DNA from: Struthio camelus
Taxonomy: Eukaryota > Chordata > Aves > Struthioniformes > Struthionidae
Assembly: GCF_040807025.1 (NCBI RefSeq)
Contig: NC_090944.1
Coordinates: 110,360,238-110,424,237, forward strand
DNA: 64,000 nucleotides
Direction: 5' to 3'
A model generated the notes under the pieces. It saw only the letters and a program-made list of their open reading frames with translations, had not been told where the DNA came from and searched no databases. Shown piece after piece: positions 1-11,170 of this stretch (position 1 is the first letter of the stretch; each line of letters starts with the position of its first letter). Made by a program: the position numbers and the translations under genes.

Positions 1-110
1 TTTCTTCATGGCCATAGTACAAAAATCCAATTAATAATGACATGAGAAGAGCCTCAAATCCATGGATTAATAATGTTGGAAGATCTCTGAAGTCATTGGA
101 GACTTGGCGA
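1..110 (-). CDS. ABCG8: ABCG8 coding exon 9 (partial, first membrane segment)
   Basis: This is 110 nt of an exon that continues off the window, entry phase 2. It encodes [20 protein letters not shown] and [16 protein letters not shown], matching human [17 protein letters not shown] and transmembrane helix 1. The threonine of RDLPT is the site of the human T400K variant. Confidence 0.95.
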
Positions 111-3100
111 CTAGGAAAATAGCAACATTGACCATAAGGTATAGTACTTATTAATGCCAGATATATTTAGATATGTTGCCCCAAATGCTCTTCTAACATT
201 CATCTGTGAAACCTGCTGTCTTTGAGGAGGACCGGAATTCGGATGTTGGGTCCTGTAAATGCTTTTATCTAATCAAAGCTATTGAGTACCTATAGCCACC
301 TAGTATTTTAGAGCTGAAATGCTAAAAGCTTGGTGGAAGGCAGTGGGGCAGGAAGGTCTGTTTTCTATCTCAGAGGTGCAGAACCGATTACTTAACTTAC
401 AGAAGTCTCTCTGTTAAGGGCCTATAGCATCTAACAGCCTAATACCATCTAATACTGGCAGTGATATGCTACATGTATTGAGCTGGTTGGTTATAATATC
501 TATATATTTTTGAGAACACGTGCAACAAACCCAACTTCCATACTGGCTCTAATCAGCAAAGCATCCTGGCTTCAAATCTTAGCTCCAGATTGAGGGTGGC
601 AGGGCCTGAGCCTCTTGCTTGGCTCTCTGGGTTTGCTGAGGGCTGGGTTGCCTTGCTTCAAGGCACAGAGATCAGAATGGCAGCACCCAAAACTGGGAAA
701 AATATTCCTGACTTACTTCCATGGCCTGATGCCACAGGCTGTCAGCGATGTGAGCAGAAGGTGGCCGGGACTGGGGCAGAAATGGGGCCGTACATCTGTC
801 AGGGGCTGCTTGGGTGGCTGGGGAGACCTGGCACAGCAATGCCTCCCCTTCCAGGCTCACTCCATCCTATCACTCCCTCTCCAAACTATCAGAGCGTGCT
901 CAACTCGCTCTTTGGGCTTCTTCCTTAATACTTTAAAATACAAATGAACATGATGCATAATTGTTTATGCTGGAGATACGGTTACCTTAATAATACTGTG
1001 AGCTGCTTTAGGAATCCTGGTAACTGATCATCCGAATGGGAAGGTATGTTAACAGACTCTTCTGAATTTACATGGGAGCTGCCCAAAAGAAAAGATTTAA
1101 AAAAAAAAATTGAAACGAGCTCAAGCTGTGGCAGTTATTCCACATTTGTCATATGATGGATATATGTTCTTTATTTTCTTTACCTTTGTTTGCTGGATGT
1201 GGTCACACTATCGTCTCCTTGATTAACTTTCCATAAGAAATTATCAAAGTCTTTGACTTTCTCTAGGAACAAGTTGGCAAGAGCATTTGCTCTTCTTTGG
1301 CTTTCCATCTCCTTTTCTGTGTTCTGTTTATCAATACTGGTCAAATCAACTGCAAGACATTATTTGGCATGAGTTCATGCTCCAGATGTGATAACTTAAT
1401 CACATTGTGTCTAGAAGCAGAGAGTGTATCATGAACTGACAGTACAACCCATGGGTATGCATTAAGCTACAACGGTTATTCTTAAAACTTTTTCAATTAC
1501 TTCAGGTAATTAGAGAAGAACTCCTTGTTAAAGGTGTATTTTTTTTCCTTGAGAAATGTGTGTAAATAAGTGCTACTTAGTTATTTGATGAACCATTGAC
1601 AAGTTTCATAAGTGCTCATTATAAGACTAAAAAATACTATTTCAGATTTTTGTCTAATTTTAATAGTGGCTTGAGATAGATGCTGGGAATGAACAATTCA
1701 AATTCCTTTCCTAGCCCTATAGGCATTTACAATCTATTATGTGAATTTGACTTAAATGGTATGATTTTTCTCTATCTGTAAAAAGATAGTTATCATCTCC
1801 TTTTGTATCATGCAGAGGTACCATAAACTTTACCTGAAATTGAGAAAGCCTAAGAAAAACACTATCCAAGGACAATATACTAGCAGCAGTAATAGTACAC
1901 TTATCATTATTATTTTTTATTTAATGAAAGTAATGATTTTTAACCTAATCCCAGAATAGGGTCCCCATTTCCACTTTCCTGCCACCTGTACTTTCTGCCC
2001 TTCCTTGGCCAGTGGCTCGGCATGTGTGTGGCTCTGCATGTGCCTCACCATGACTTCCCTCCCTCCTGCAGTGGGAGAGAAATCAGAAAGGAGGCAAATA
2101 CCCTAAATACTCCATTGCCATGCGGGGGTGCTGCAAGTCCACATCGCAGCTGCGCTTGGCTGAGTGGTGCCAAAGGTGTCCTTGCAGGGATTGACATCCA
2201 GGTTTATTTCTGTTTATCTCTGCACAGCTAAGAGCTGCACCTAAGAGATAAGCACAGCCCAAAAGGTTACTCTAGAGCACTGCACTCAAGTGTCTGCGCA
2301 AGGTTTCCTAGCCAACTCTAGTGCAAAGACCTGCAGGTTGGAGCTGAACCAACCTCTGTGGTAAGAGACTGCTGCCATCAGATTAAGAGGGCCAAATTCC
2401 CTTCAGAATTCCCTGCTGCAAAAAGCAGTTAGAGAAGGAATGGATTTGGAACCACGTAACTAAATTTCTTTGCGAAGAGGAATGAAACAGTGGCTGTTCT
2501 GGTTTTATTTTTTTCTCCTTTCCAATATGCTTGGTTAGGCAGCATTTTTGTTTCCCAGGTACGTGTTATTCCTCACCCTGGGAGGCTAGCTTCCCACACT
2601 TCTTGAATGAGAAATCAGAGAACAACTGTTCTCAGAAAGCAATCTGTCAGCTCATCCCTTCCTTTTTCAGTGAGGGTAAAAATTCCAACCAACTAAAACA
2701 TGGCATTAAGAGTACTAAGCATGTGGGAGAGTTATTACACCTGGTAGGAATGGAAAGAGAATTATTAAAAATTTATTTTGTCCATATCTCTTGATTTTGT
2801 TACATTTCCTGTACTGACTTATAAGCAAGGATCTTATTAAAAAGTGAACCTGGTGAACAGTATTGATTCAAGTCATTCAAATTGTAAAGCATTTCTAAGA
2901 TAGTTATGGTCAATAAAATAAATTAATGTGTTAGTTGATACACTTATGAAAGCAAATGACTTCCAGTAACCTTTTTTTTATGGCACTGTTTGATACTAAC
3001 CATAGAAATCTGCAGGATTGCTGTACTTCGGGCAGGGATAGCCTAGTTCTGTGAAATACTGGACCATGTCTCTAGCCATTCCCGAATAGACAGTGACTCC

Positions 3101-6100
3101 AGAAGTCAGCAGAAGAACTAAATCAAAAAGTTGGAAGATATCTGACCGGGGCTGATGAACTGAAAGAAGAACTAATCTGTTTCCTCTGGCCAGCCTGGAT
3201 AATGTTATCACAAGGTTATGTGCAGTAAAACTGTCCAGTCCAGATGTGGGTTCATCAAGTAGCAGTATTCCTGCCAAAGACAAAACGTTTAGCTGTGTAA
3301 AGCAGTATATTTGATCTGGAATATATGTTCCAAGTGAAACGGTGCTAGTGCGTGTAATCTCACTCGTATATTCATTACAAAAAAAAAGTCAAAACTATAT
3401 TTCACACTAGCATCAGATAATATTAAACAATGGCCATATTTCTTTCTTATCTTATTGAACATAATGACAGAGAATAATAACTTTAAATCTTGTCTCGCTC
3501 CCGCTCGGAACCAAATACTGGCTTTGATTTTCATTGGGAAGTAAATTCAGGTTCCTTATTAAATTTGTGTCCTTCTCCGTGGTTTTTCTGTTGAATGTGA
3601 CTGAGCACTGGAGCAGGTTGCCCGGAGGGGTGGTAGAATCTCCTTCCTTAGAGATATCCAAAAGCTGTCTGGACAGGGTCCTGGGCAACCTGCTCCAGGT
3701 GACCCTGCTTGAGCAGGAGGGTTAGACTAGATGATTTCTAAAGGTCCCTTCCAACCTCAACCGTTCTGTGTTTCTGTGATTTTTGCACTTTGCCTGTACA
3801 AATATCTGGTACATGAATATACAGGCGTATTAGTTTTGTATACAGCCTACTGAAATATTTTAGATTATATGCTCTATATTTAGACCTCATGCATTATTCA
3901 TGTGTAAATATTTACATGGTGTTAAATTAGATAGCTCCTCCTCCCAAACTATGCTTTATTTCACACCTACTCACACTTGTAGCTGAAGAGATATGTATAC
4001 GTGTTCGGACGTTTTTTGTTTTGCAATTGGTTGTTTAAAAACTTGAAAGTGATTTAATACCTTGCAACATGTGTATTATTATAGAACTCAGTAGCCTCCA
4101 ATCAGTGGAGGGCAATGTCTGTACACAGACATGGTTTTTGTGCTGAGAGATATAACATGTTTGAAATGCAAAGAAAGCTTTACTTATTTTTCCTAGAACT
4201 AATCATTTTTTTGACTTCAGTAGCAGCCCATCTATCTATGAGTATCATTTATTACAAAAAAAAGACTTCTGCTTTCCCCATAATAACAAAAATACAACTT
4301 TGCATAAGCAAAGACTTCTTGGATCCTTCTCCCAGTGGAGGGAGAACAGCTGGAAAATCTCCCTGAACAAGTAAGCGGCTCAGCTGAGACTATTGACTTA
4401 CATACAGCTGCTGATGTATGTAAGAACAAATGGGGCACTCAGTTCTGCAAAAGTAACTGCCAGGTTTAGCCTTGCATTTTGCTTCTACTGAAGATGATGG
4501 AAATTTTTAGCATGCTTGTGATGTGAGATGGTCATGTCAGTGATTTGCATAAGACAACAACGAATGACCATGTAGCCAAGACAATGACCTTCCCTGTTAA
4601 CATCTCACGTGTAAATAGACAGTATGGGGGAGTAAGGAAAACAATCCAGAGGTCTTACTAAGCCAAAAACCTTACAAAGCAAATTGTGGCAAAGGGTCAA
4701 GTAAAAACCAAACCTCATACTGAGATGCATAGGCTGGAGCCCCTCAGTGTGAGGGGGGCTCCAGACACATTTCCGTGGTTTCTGTGACAGCTGTTTTGGG
4801 TGGGAGTGGGGGATGGCTCCCAGACAGAGGCGGCCTGCCCAGCTCAGATGCTGCGGCTCCGGTGGCAAAGTCAAGCGCGCGCTGGCTCCTGAACTGCTCA
4901 GTTCACAATATTATTACTGTCACCAGCACCAATTTTGGTTTAGACTAATGGACCAGCACCCCGTGACTGTTCCTGACTTTGTCCTCTTGTGGCCCCGTGT
5001 CTCTGACACCTGCAGGTGCAGAGGCGGCTGCAGGATGCAAGGAGGGCGCTGGAATTGTGCTCACCCGGGTTCCAGAGCAGCTGCACGCCAATGCTCACTC
5101 GCCGCCTCTCTCCTCCCGAAATGCCGCGGAGGTACTGGTTCCCAACCCGCGTGTTTGCGCACTGACGCAGCCGAAGTTCAGCTATAACATCTTCTACCTG
5201 GGGGAATCAAATGGTAAGAGTGATAAAGCAGGAGTTTGCCATTTGGACACTTGTGCATAGATAAAGCTGAAAATACGGTCAATATGATTAAAATTCAGCA
5301 GAATATTACCCTGCTATCTGATCAAGAGCTCCTTGAAAACAAATCTTAGAGATAATGTTGAAAACTCCCTAGCAATCAGCGATTTAGTTCTTCTTTCAGC
5401 CTCTCTAATGCTTTCTGTAGATTGTCATTTTTTTATGAGGTTTGGAACAATTGCTGGTTTCTGTCTTAAAAGAAGAAAAAGGGTTATAATTCATAATCTA
5501 CATAAAAAAATGCCAGATTAGCTGTTCTGACTCCAAACACACAGGATCTCTTGGATAATTCCTGTCAGACACATTTTTGACAACTTTATTTTTTCCAACA
5601 GCTTAATTACCCTTTTTTTCCTTTGTGAATCTGAAAAAAACTTTGGAAGGCGCAGTTTGGCAATGAACAATAGCGTTTCTTTGACAGTCAGGTGGGGGAG
5701 CAGTCGGTCATCCTGTCGCACGTGTGCAATGCATTTCTTAACACGCTGGGGAGTGCTGGGTTTGTCATTGATCAGGATTTGACCCGACTTGATTTTGCCT
5801 CCGTGATCCCGACAGGTTATCACATCAAGCAGTGATGTCTTTCCACCAGCTAGAAAAATCAAAATTGAAGAATAAATTAATTTCTAGGGGACTAATTTAA
5901 GAAGTGATTTAGTCACAGAAATAGATGATAGAAGTTTCAATCCCTTAATCTCCGTTCCCCAACCCTTTCTGAAGCTGTTCTGAAGCCCCAGAGACAGACT
6001 GACCCTAAAGGAAAATGCTGACGCTCAACTATAAGCTCATGTTCAGGAAATCTCTTTCAGAATGGAGTACATGGCTTTAACCTTTCTCGTTTCTCAGGAG

Positions 6101-9100
6101 GATCAGGTCGTTTGCCTTTGATGGTAGCTGTATGACCCGAAAAAGTGATCTCTCTCTCTATATCTTCTAGTTACCTTTCTTCTCTCACCTTTTAAACATA
6201 GGTAAAAGGTGATGTCCCGCACTAGCGGTGCTGACTGCAGGGCTGGCACCTGAATGCTTGGTGTGAGCTTGCTTTGTGGAGGGAATTGTGAATTCAGAAA
6301 CGGCAGCTAGAATGGTTGAAAGACTAAGGTGCAGAACGAGGTGCTTATTGTTTGTACGATTATACAAACAATAAGAATCTTAATAATCATGATTTAAATA
6401 AAAAATCATTATGATTTAAATAAGATAAAAAATTGTTTAAATAATTAGGAAAAGCTGCCTCATAGTTAGGGGAAGGAAAGTAAAATCATGAAAACAAAGC
6501 CTGATTTGAAATTAAATAGCAAATGCCTTTTTCCCTTATACTATACAAGAGTGTATGTAAACACAGAGAGTTCTCTTATGATTAGATGTCATTTAATTCT
6601 AGTCTGTCTGTTGAAAGATTAAATCTACACTTGTTTCTTAATATATACATTTAAAAAAAGGAACCCATCCATCTGTAAACCATGTATTGCTCTGTTTAAG
6701 AATGACATATTGATTGCCATTGACAATGTGAAACCCATCAGCAGTTTAATCCATTTTACTAAGGCATTTGGTGAAATAGATGATAAATAGCTTTTAAAAA
6801 TAGTTTGACTAGTTTGCTGAAAGGGGTTTGTGCTCAGTGTATGTTACCTCACAAAGGTACTGTGTCTACAGCTCAACATGTTATTCCATCATACGCATTT
6901 CCTCTTGCTTGTGGGAATCTATAAAGTACAACTTCAATTTCATTGCAGACATGTGCTACGAAAAATTCCCCGTGGTAATGGCAAAAAATCTTTTCATAAA
7001 CATAAGAGCCAAAACTTCTGCAGTAATTATGTCTCACCTTTCTCTGAGTGAGAATACTTTCACTGAATTACAGCTAATCTGATGTAAGAGTCCAGGGGAG
7101 ACAAAGACATGGTTTTACCTCCAAACCACAGACACTTTTCAGTGCAGTTTACTTCTTATCCCCCTAGATGAGCTTATTCTCAACTAACTACACAGGTTAG
7201 AGGCCATCTCTCCATTAGTCAACCTCACCCTGGAGAAGATTAAATCAGTCCCACCAGAAAATGAAAGAAAAGAGAAAGGAAAGGAAAGGCCTCCTTAAAG
7301 TCACTGTAACCAAAACAAAAGAGGAATTTTTTTTTTTCTCCTTATGTTTCTGTTAAGTTAATCTGAATGTGGTCATGTTTGCATCTGAAGGAAATACCTG
7401 CTTGTGGGTATACAGGTTGCCACTAATGTTTCTTTCAGGGTCTGGCCAGGGTCTAGTAATGGGGTTAGGTCTGTAACTGGTGTGTTCTGAAGCTGAGCTA
7501 AGAGTTGCTTCAGGTCCTCCTGAGCCAGGACTGCAGGCCATGGCTCTAACATTGCCCAGCTACGCCTCAAGAAACAAACAGCTAGCAAATGTGCAAGCCA
7601 TGACAAAAATTGTTTTCCTAAGGAAAATCAGATTTCATTCCATTATGATTCCCTGTATCCTCATACTTTACATTTTAAAGAACATAAGTGATGCGGAAGT
7701 GATTTTTGCCATTCAAAAGACTGAAGAGTGTTGTTATCAGCTGTGTACGTTTTATCTGAGAGTTGGTCAAATCAAGAAAATTGGTGGTTCTTACCAGTGC
7801 TTCCTATAATAGCTAGCATCTGACCACTTTGAACTTTCAAATTCAGATTCTGGATGACCGACACATGAGAATTTGGACCTGAGTTCCAGGTCCATGGCAT
7901 TTTCATATGTGCTAGTTTCTCATACCAGGGAATCTGAGATGCCATATTAACCTATGATTTAAAAAAAAAAAAGGAAACAAACAAGCCCCTTCCATTAGGA
8001 CAATGAACTATTTAGCAATAAATACTTTCAAAGTTAAGATGTTACGAAGGAAATAATGCATGGAAATAATATTGTGAATTTTCAGAAATACATGGAAGAA
8101 GGTTTTTTTATAGACAAGCATGGTTTCCATGCCTTGTTTCTTATTCCTGTTAATCAGTGAAGCTATCACTATCCTCTACACTACTTAGGTAACTTATTAC
8201 TACTGTATGTTGTTGACCTGGACATTTTTGGAATCACTTTAACTGAAAATTGAAATACATTTATTTTTCTCTCTTAAAGGCAAATGCTACCTGCTTCATT
8301 AGCCCAAATGGCATGTGCAGTTTCTTATCTTTCCAGATTCTATTTTTTGTTGGTAAAGCAATAGGCAGCATTTGTGAAATCTACTTCAGATGCTGCGGTG
8401 GCACAAAAGAGAAGAAAAACGTCACTAGCCCTCTGAGATTCCTCCTTATGTTTGCCACCCTCCTCCTTTCTCCTCCCACAGGCTGATCTTGCCACCAAAG
8501 GCTCCTGCCAGCCCTAGCGGGCAGGAAAGTCTCTCTGCCACAGCTCTCACAGGGACAGAATTTAGCTCAATAATGAGAGAAAACAAAGCCTAGTAACAGA
8601 CCTCTTTGCCTGCCTTATCCCCTAGCTTTACCAGACATATTTAGCCTGCAGTCAATAGCTGCAGCTAAAAACATGAATTTGCTCTCTTTACACACACAAA
8701 ACTTCTGCATAGTTGACTGTGCAAAAGTTGTGTGAACCCAATGTTGTGAACTTCAACCTTGCGCTGCTTTTAAAGTGGCTTACAAACAGAAGCAGGATAT
8801 TGCTGGATTTACTCCATGTTAAAGGGAAGTAAATAAAGTAGAACTTTACCTGGTAGTTGAGTTCTCTGACCTCAAGAACGTTTGCTTTTCCACTGTACGT
8901 GAAATACAGGCTGTTATCTTCTTCAGAGCAAAAAATACTGTCTTGGACGTTTGTCTGGAGAAATTATTATTGGGTTAATTACAATAGCTAAGGTGCTGTT
9001 AGAATTTGAGTTCAGAAAAAAGAGAAACAGAAAGGGAACTACATTTAATGAGGTGTAACAGTGCTGTTGATGTAAGTTACCGTGGAGCAAAACTGTAAAG

Positions 9101-10827
9101 GGTTGAAATGTGCTATTTCTTAAGCAATGTGAAAGGTACTTTGTTCTAGAGGCATGCGAGAAGGCCAGACATGCTGTGCTATGGTTTTCTATTTAATTTT
9201 GATTTAAATGGGATTATTTTCAAAATGGAGTTAAACTATATTTCATTCTACTAAAATGCGATTCTATTTCTATTTTGGAGGAAAATTATCTACTTCTGGA
9301 ATGGTAACGTGTACTAGATCAAAATGATACGTATTGAAATTCCTAAGTTATGGCAGCCAAAAATTAAGGTCCACTGAAAGTATGTTCATTGTTGAATTAA
9401 ACCATGCTGCAGCACAGGGGCCTGAAGCAGCTAATTCGCCATTGTACAGGCAGAGAAGATCATTCGCTCATGGCTATCCTGTCAAACAGTAAATGGCAGC
9501 TGCATATGGTGACCGCTCAGTAACAAAAAGTTCATCCTACTCAAAACAAGGAATTTAACTGACCAATATATCTAAACACCCACAAGCCTCGCTAAAATCT
9601 CTGCTGAATAAACGTCTTGTAAAGTAACGGGGAAAGGGTATATTAGCCTGAGTCAAACATTAGAGATCGTCCTAATCCTCGCGTCCTCGGCCGTGTCGGG
9701 GGAGCGCAGCTCTCCCAGTGGTTCACAGTGTGGGTTCTGCTCTCACCCCGGTCACCGCGTGCCTCTGCCCTTCCCTCCCTTCAGCATCCCGGCTTCACTG
9801 CAGCTGAGCTCCTGGCACATGGACTCGGAGGCCTGGCAAGCAAGCCCCTGTGCCGTCATCACTACCGGCTCTTTTTCTTCCGCTTTGTTTTTTTTTTAAT
9901 TCACAGTTGGCGCTTGTCAGCTGGAACCTGGTGTTCCCAGAGATGAGTTAAAATGACAAAAGGTTGACATGGCTCGATTTAACTTTTTGCGCGTAGCTTG
10001 AGTTAAGTCGTCTTTGCTGTGTTCGGGCAGCTTTCTGACTTTGGCTTTAACTCTGTGTGCGTGCCTGCAGATTTTATCCCAGGCCGACGGTCATATCTCT
10101 GCCCAGAGCCTCACGCTTTTCCTGCGAGCCAAAGGCCCGTTTCTTAGCCACTGCGAATGCACCTGTGTGCATCCGTCCATGCCCCTATCAGCTTTGGCAT
10201 ACCAAAGGTGACCAAAACCTCTGCCAGTGCTTCCTACGTTCGTGGCAAACCAGCCTGAGGTAGTCTTTTGGGTCTGAGCTAAGCAGCAGAGAGCGACACC
10301 GCACAAAGCGGTCTGAGAAGTAACGCGGAAGGCAGCGGGCGGCAGCCGGGCGGTCAGTCCCCAGCAAACGTGGGCGGCGGACGTGACCGCCCGAAGGCAC
10401 CCGCTGGGACGCAGCCCAGGCCCCCGCTGCTGGCCCTTCTCCGGTTTTGCTCCCTCCAAGTATTTGAATATCCCCTCCCCTCAGCCCCGGCCCGGCGCCT
10501 GGGCGCTGCTGGTCCGCTGCTGACCTTGGCCTCAAAACGCTTTTGTGGGCGAAGCAGGTGTTTTATCTCTCTCTCTGCCCTGTTTTACAGCTGGAGGAGC
10601 TGGCAGCTAATCCGCTGCAAAAGCTCTCCAGGACACCTGTGGCGAAACACGTTCAGACCTCCTGTCTTTTACGTCCCGGGCAAGCGTTTTTAGTGGCAAA
10701 ATCACCGAGCGCGTCGAGGCGGCCGGGGGCGAGCGCGGCAGCCCCGGCTCTCGGCCTCACTCACCGCCACGTCCCCGCGTGCCGCTGGGCTCGGGCTGGC
10801 GCCGTCCAGCCCGCCGTTGGCCTCCAT
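1..10827 (-). CDS. ABCG8: ABCG8, sterol half-transporter (5' nine coding exons; 3' part outside window)
   Basis: ABCG8 pairs with ABCG5 to export plant sterols and cholesterol at the apical/canalicular membrane. Coding exons, 5' to 3': 10827-10765, 8954-8850, 7951-7795, 5849-5611, 5197-5065, 3270-3001, 1349-1184, 1078-986 and 110 to beyond 1. All junctions are GT-AG and phases join without a break (1336 nt, about 445 codons). Order along the protein: Walker A GSTAGGKT (106-113), Q-loop in HVRQDD, signature ISGGE (about 214-218), Walker B ILLLDEP (about 234-240), H-loop SVHQPRS, NPADFY, linker, then the first membrane helix ([14 protein letters not shown]). An in-frame TAA lies 14 codons upstream of the chosen ATG. 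It is divergent from ABCG5 across a 398-bp promoter. Odd points: a canonical Walker A lysine, unlike human, and an extra linker intron. The identity rests on near-continuous similarity to human ABCG8 and is secure. Confidence 0.95.
986..1078 (-). CDS. ABCG8: ABCG8 coding exon 8 (linker, connecting helix)
   Basis: The exon is 93 nt, phase 2 to 2. It encodes [18 protein letters not shown], then [13 protein letters not shown], which aligns with human MPGAVQQFTTLIR. It is separated from exon 7 by only 105 bp. A nearer AG at about 1066 would break the frame; only the acceptor after TTTTGGGC keeps the phase. Confidence 0.88.
1184..1349 (-). CDS. ABCG8: ABCG8 coding exon 7 (linker)
   Basis: The exon is 166 nt, phase 1 to 2. 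It encodes [18 protein letters not shown] and [18 protein letters not shown], the family VDLTSID motif after NPADFY and the start of the linker between ATPase and membrane domains. Reading through the donor GTAAAG meets an immediate in-frame TAA, so splicing here is required. Confidence 0.93.
1350..3000 (-). other. ABCG8 intron 6
   Basis: 1.65 kb of unique-looking intron sequence. Nothing beyond short open frames without recognisable similarity. Confidence 0.6.
3001..3270 (-). CDS. ABCG8: ABCG8 coding exon 6 (Walker B, D-loop, H-loop)
   Basis: The exon is 270 nt, phase 1 to 1. It encodes [40 protein letters not shown] and [14 protein letters not shown]. It carries the catalytic Walker B glutamate, the D-loop SGLD and the switch histidine of SVHQP. 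The donor GTTAGT is slightly non-consensus. Confidence 0.97.
3597..3783 (+). mobile_element. CR1 LINE, 5'-truncated 3' end
   Basis: The stretch carries the CR1 3' signature: GAGCAGGTTGCCCGGAGG, GGGCAACCTGCTCCAGGTGA, GTTAGACTAGATGATTTC, GGTCCCTTCCAACC and a terminal octamer-like tail (TTCTGTGTTTCTGTGA). It lies in ABCG8 intron 5 in the opposite orientation to the gene. CR1 is the dominant avian and reptilian LINE, which supports a sauropsid source. The 5' limit is approximate. Confidence 0.9.
5065..5197 (-). CDS. ABCG8: ABCG8 coding exon 5 (ABC signature)
   Basis: The exon is 133 nt, phase 0 to 1. It encodes [19 protein letters not shown], then the signature [12 protein letters not shown] and QLLWNPG. 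Its size and phases equal those of ABCG5 exon 5, consistent with duplication of an ancestral gene. It is markedly GC-rich (CGG/CGC codons) compared with neighbouring ABCG8 exons, inside a local GC peak at about 4790-5200. Confidence 0.95.
5611..5849 (-). CDS. ABCG8: ABCG8 coding exon 4 (Walker A lysine, Q-loop)
   Basis: The exon is 239 nt, phase 1 to 0. It opens with [20 protein letters not shown] and continues through [15 protein letters not shown] and the Q-loop [18 protein letters not shown], ending QRKKR before donor GTAATT. Human ABCG8 has GCGRASLLD at the P-loop; here the lysine and threonine of a functional Walker A are present. Confidence 0.95.
5850..7794 (-). other. ABCG8 intron 3
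   Basis: 1.9 kb, AT-rich in the middle. It contains the inverted repeat and AT-rich duplication at 6344-6440 and a purine-rich stretch at about 7255-7325. No exon seen. Confidence 0.6.
6344..6440. repeat. Perfect 13-bp inverted repeat next to an AT-rich tandem duplication
   Basis: In ABCG8 intron 3, CTTATTGTTTGTA at 6344-6356 is the exact reverse complement of 6363-6375, with a 6-nt loop. Directly after it, ATCATGATTTAAATAA is repeated with small changes to about 6420. No gene or known element explains it. Confidence 0.7.
7795..7951 (-). CDS. ABCG8: ABCG8 coding exon 3 (start of Walker A)
   Basis: The exon is 157 nt, phase 0 to 1. It contains [14 protein letters not shown] and [13 protein letters not shown], the strand leading into the P-loop. 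The split codon joins exon 4 to give GSTAGGKT. The acceptor follows a long T tract; the donor is GTAAGA. Confidence 0.95.
8850..8954 (-). CDS. ABCG8: ABCG8 coding exon 2
   Basis: The exon is 105 nt, phase 0 to 0. It contains [12 protein letters not shown] and ends LEVRELNYQ, which aligns with the human SDNRLYFTYSG...LEVRDLNYQ segment at the start of the nucleotide-binding domain. The acceptor is TTTCTCCAG and the donor GTAAAG. Confidence 0.95.
10765..10827 (-). CDS. ABCG8: ABCG8 coding exon 1
   Basis: The exon is 63 nt, 21 codons, starting [12 protein letters not shown] and ending GDVA with donor GTGAGT in phase 0. The N-terminus is low-complexity and poorly conserved, as in mammals, but length and phase match the human first coding exon. 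An in-frame TAA upstream supports this ATG. A TATA-like GATAAATAAG lies about 40 nt upstream on the coding strand. Confidence 0.85.
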
Positions 10828-11022
10828 TTCTTTCACCACGGCGATGGCCGAGCGCCTCGCTGCTTATTTATCCCCTCTTCAAACGCCGTGGAGATCCCAC
10901 TCGCGGCTGGGAGCCGAGCCCCGGGCCAGCACCTCCGGCATCGCGCTTCGCCGGCCCCTCTGCCACCTTACGCGACCCTGCCGGCAGGGAAACGCTCTCC
11001 TCCTCGGGCACCGGCGCCGCGC

Positions 11023-11035
11023 AGGCTAAAGGTAC
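11023..11035 (+). promoter_or_regulatory. HNF4/DR1-like motif
   Basis: AGGCTAAAGGTAC matches 10 of 13 positions of the HNF4 consensus RGGNCAAAGKTCA and sits immediately beside the GATA cluster. This is a plausible nuclear receptor site by position and partial match, but a weak one by sequence. Confidence 0.35.
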
Positions 11036-11037
11036 AT

Positions 11038-11090
11038 CAGATAGCGCGCCGGCTGGCCGCCTATCAGCCGTTTGGAGGGAGAAGATAGCG
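11038..11090. promoter_or_regulatory. Cluster of three GATA motifs in the ABCG5/ABCG8 promoter
   Basis: AGATAGC occurs at about 11039-11045 and 11083-11089 on the plus strand, and CTATCAG (GATA on the minus strand) at 11061-11067. Three WGATAR-type sites within about 50 bp of GC-rich sequence are unlikely by chance. GATA4/GATA6 are published activators of the human pair together with HNF4A. Occupancy is inferred. Confidence 0.55.
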
Positions 11091-11170
11091 CGGAGGGCTG
11101 CTCTCTTCCCTCTGAGGCAATCCCCGGGCGGGAGCCCGAGGGGCGGCGTGGGCGGCCGCGGGGCGCCGCC

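Noticed and set aside
225-300. Possible ABCG8 exon on the minus strand (acceptor at the TTTACAG before GACCCAACATCC)
   Set aside because: No donor in the required phase follows, the peptide does not match ABCG8, and the linker is fully explained by the exon at 986-1078.
4813-5260. Plus-strand open frames of 124 and 93 codons
   Set aside because: These are the antisense shadow of ABCG8 exon 5, which lies on the minus strand at 5065-5197 with splice sites and phase in agreement.
8250-8486. 78-codon plus-strand frame with hydrophobic segments in ABCG8 intron 2
   Set aside because: Looks membrane-like only because of T-rich codons; no family match and antisense to the host intron.
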